Position numbers and translations under genes: made by a program
Assembly (NCBI GenBank): GCA_937885475.1
Contig: CAKZZR010000120.1
Span: 1-6,109 of the forward strand
Reading direction: 5' to 3'
Origin: an uncultured Treponema sp.
GTDB taxonomy: Bacteria > Spirochaetota > Spirochaetia > Treponematales > Treponemataceae
DNA: 6,109 bases
Notes under the pieces: model-generated
Told to the model about the DNA's origin: nothing
What the model saw: only the letters and a program-made list of their open reading frames with translations
Database searches by the model: none
Shown: positions 4,664 to 6,109 of the stretch, in pieces
How the letters are laid out: each line of letters starts with the position of its first letter
Position numbering within the stretch: the first letter of the stretch is position 1

Positions 4664-6109
4664 ATGTATTCCTTGGATAAGATTCGGGAGGAAATGCAGC
4701 GCCGTCTCACCCTTGACAATCAGCTTGATTCAGTTGAAGTGAACGCTGATTCAATTGATGAGGCTCTTGCCGACGCTTCCGTTCAGCTTGATTCAAAAAC
4801 GCAGGGCTTGGAATACGAGGTCATAGAAAAAGGCAGCAACGGATTCTTAGGAATCGGAAAAAAGCCTTGGAAACTGCGCATTTATCAGAATGCGGAATTT
4901 GCATCAAAGCAGAAAAAAAAGACTGGCGACGTGCTTTTTACCGGCACCGAGGAGGCTGGCGGAGAGGTTGTCGCAAACCGCGACGGCTTATTCTATGTGC
5001 GCCGTTTTGGAGATTCTATCAAGCTCAAGGTGCTTCCTCCTATTGGCGACGGTTCCCCTGTCGATGTAAAGGAAGTGCTTGACATGATTCAGCGGCCTGA
5101 CACGCTTGATGTGGATGAAAAGGCTGTCTCAAAATTTGTAAGCAACGGAACCGACGGCGAATACCAGTCGGTCGGCTTCTACAAGCACGTTATTTCTGCA
5201 GATTCAATCGTCGCCGTTGATGTAAGCAAGGACGAGATGCACGGCACGATTACCGTGGATGCGCCTGCTATGAGCGGTGCGGACTTGTCTTATGAGCAGA
5301 TTTACACTGCGCTTGAGGCTCAGGGCATTCGGGCTGGAATCAGCGAGGAAAAAATCAAGGAATTCATCGATAATCCTGTGTATTCAACGCCGTTTGAGGT
5401 CGCTTCTGCGGTGCTGCCTGAGGACGGTCAGGATTCATATCTTCAGTATCATTTTGAGACTGACCAGAACAAGCTTAAGGCGCGTGAGTCTGAGAGCGGA
5501 AACGTTGACTTCAAGGAACTTAATAAGATTCAGAACGTGGTTGCCGGTCAGGTGCTTGCCGTAAAAATTCCTGCTACCCGCGGAAAGGGCGGAAAAACGC
5601 TGTTCGGCCATTATCTTGAGGCAAAGAACGGCAAGGACATAAACGTTCAGCTTGGACAGAACGTAAGTTTTGAGAAGGACGGCGTTACCATTGTTGCGGA
5701 CATCGATGGTCAGGTTCTGTTCATAAATGAGAAAATTTCTGTTGAGCCGCTCCTTATGCTTGATGCGGTTAATATCAAGTCCGGTAATGTTAAGTTCGTC
5801 GGCTCTGTCATCGTCAAAGGCAGCGTGGAGGACGGCTTTGACGTGCGTGCCTCGGGAACAATTGACATCGGCGGCTCTGTCGGAAAATGTCATATTGAGT
5901 CAGAAAAGGGCGACGTCATCATTCATCAGGGTGTCTTTGGAAAGGGCGAAGGCGAGATAAAGGCCGGAAAGTCGCTGTGGTGCAAGTTTGTTCAGGAAAT
6001 GCGCATTGAGGTTGAGGAGAACGTTGTTGCCACTGATTCCCTTATGAACTGTGATATTACCGCGATGAAGAACATCGTAACCTACGGAAAAAAGGCTCAG
6101 ATAACCGGC
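4664..6109 (+). CDS. FapA (DUF342) family protein with N-terminal Jag_N-like domain, 3' end outside window
   Basis: The frame stays open from ATG 4664 to the last base, giving 482 residues with no stop, so the gene is truncated by the window. Residues about 24-74 form a Jag_N-like domain: VEVNADSIDEALADAS (24-39), YEVIEKGSNGFLGIGKKPWKL (51-71; read YEVIEKGSNG then FLGIGKKP), the signature of the domain found in Jag/KhpB RNA-binding proteins. A lysine patch (83-86) and a GEVVANRDGLFYVR segment (100-113) follow. From about 168 the sequence follows FapA: GFYKHVISADSIVAVDVSKD, an acidic all-beta region, AGQVLAVKIPATRGKGGKTLFG (294-315), DGQVLFINEKISVEPLL (348-364), then a repetitive beta-helix-like region with GSVIVKGSVEDGFDVRASG (380-398) and DIGGSVGKCHIESEKGDVII (401-420). 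FapA proteins are linked to flagellar or polar assembly, with no settled biochemistry. It starts 3 nt after the sigma gene stop, with AGGA at 4648-4651, 12 nt upstream, so coupling is likely. Confidence 0.85.
   Translation, partial: MYSLDKIREEMQRRLTLDNQLDSVEVNADSIDEALADASVQLDSKTQGLEYEVIEKGSNGFLGIGKKPWKLRIYQNAEFASKQKKKTGDVLFTGTEEAGGEVVANRDGLFYVRRFGDSIKLKVLPPIGDGSPVDVKEVLDMIQRPDTLDVDEKAVSKFVSNGTDGEYQSVGFYKHVISADSIVAVDVSKDEMHGTITVDAPAMSGADLSYEQIYTALEAQGIRAGISEEKIKEFIDNPVYSTPFEVASAVLPEDGQDSYLQYHFETDQNKLKARESESGNVDFKELNKIQNVVAGQVLAVKIPATRGKGGKTLFGHYLEAKNGKDINVQLGQNVSFEKDGVTIVADIDGQVLFINEKISVEPLLMLDAVNIKSGNVKFVGSVIVKGSVEDGFDVRASGTIDIGGSVGKCHIESEKGDVIIHQGVFGKGEGEIKAGKSLWCKFVQEMRIEVEENVVATDSLMNCDITAMKNIVTYGKKAQITG

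Noticed and set aside
4913..4921. A8G run as a programmed frameshift site in the FapA-family gene
   Set aside because: The main frame stays open and conserved on both sides, and the alternative +1 or -1 frames carry no recognisable product. It is an ordinary lysine-coding run.
5435..5893. 152-codon minus-strand ORF opposite the FapA-family gene
   Set aside because: The plus-strand frame through this region is continuous and matches FapA, so the antisense frame is a by-product.

Overview
The window reads as two unrelated genomic segments joined inside one open reading frame. The left segment, up to about position 1440, looks like a GC-rich Firmicutes (Clostridia-type) chromosome. It holds the 3' end of hemZ (a Firmicutes-type coproporphyrinogen dehydrogenase), a convergent ridA, and the divergent 5' half of trpS. 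The right segment, from about 1445 to the end, looks like a spirochaete of the Treponema type. It holds the 3' part of flhF, flhG, a two-membrane-segment Ala/Ser/Pro/Glu-rich protein of unknown function, a FliA/WhiG-type flagellar sigma factor, and the 5' part of a FapA (DUF342) gene with an N-terminal Jag_N-like domain. The taxonomic calls rest on remembered family features and gene order, not on a database search.

Layout: hemZ 3' end (2-379, +), ridA (347-721, -, overlapping hemZ by 33 bp), a divergent intergenic region with a promoter candidate on each strand (722-907), a chimeric trpS/flhF ORF (908-1909, +), flhG (1909-2811, +, sharing one base with the preceding stop), an AT-rich gap with two TATAAT boxes and a strong RBS (2812-2881), the membrane protein (2882-3817), the sigma factor (3842-4660) and the FapA-family gene (4664 to the window end, still open). 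The only gap over 100 bases is 722-907. I saw no tRNA, rRNA, CRISPR array, insertion sequence or convincing hairpin terminator.

The right-hand genes form a same-strand flagellar cluster. FlhF (SRP-type GTPase) and FlhG (MinD-like ATPase) set the site and number of flagella, and the sigma factor transcribes late flagellar and chemotaxis genes. The membrane protein and the FapA-family protein are co-located with unproved roles.

The main result is the 333-codon ORF at 908-1909. Residues 1 to about 180 are tryptophanyl-tRNA synthetase without its KMSKS half. Residues from about 182 are the C-terminal third of FlhF without its P-loop. The switch lies at a YGEL segment that fits both families. A chimeric assembly joined at a short shared sequence is the simplest explanation; a real fusion would give a protein with neither activity intact. 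I found no convincing new system.
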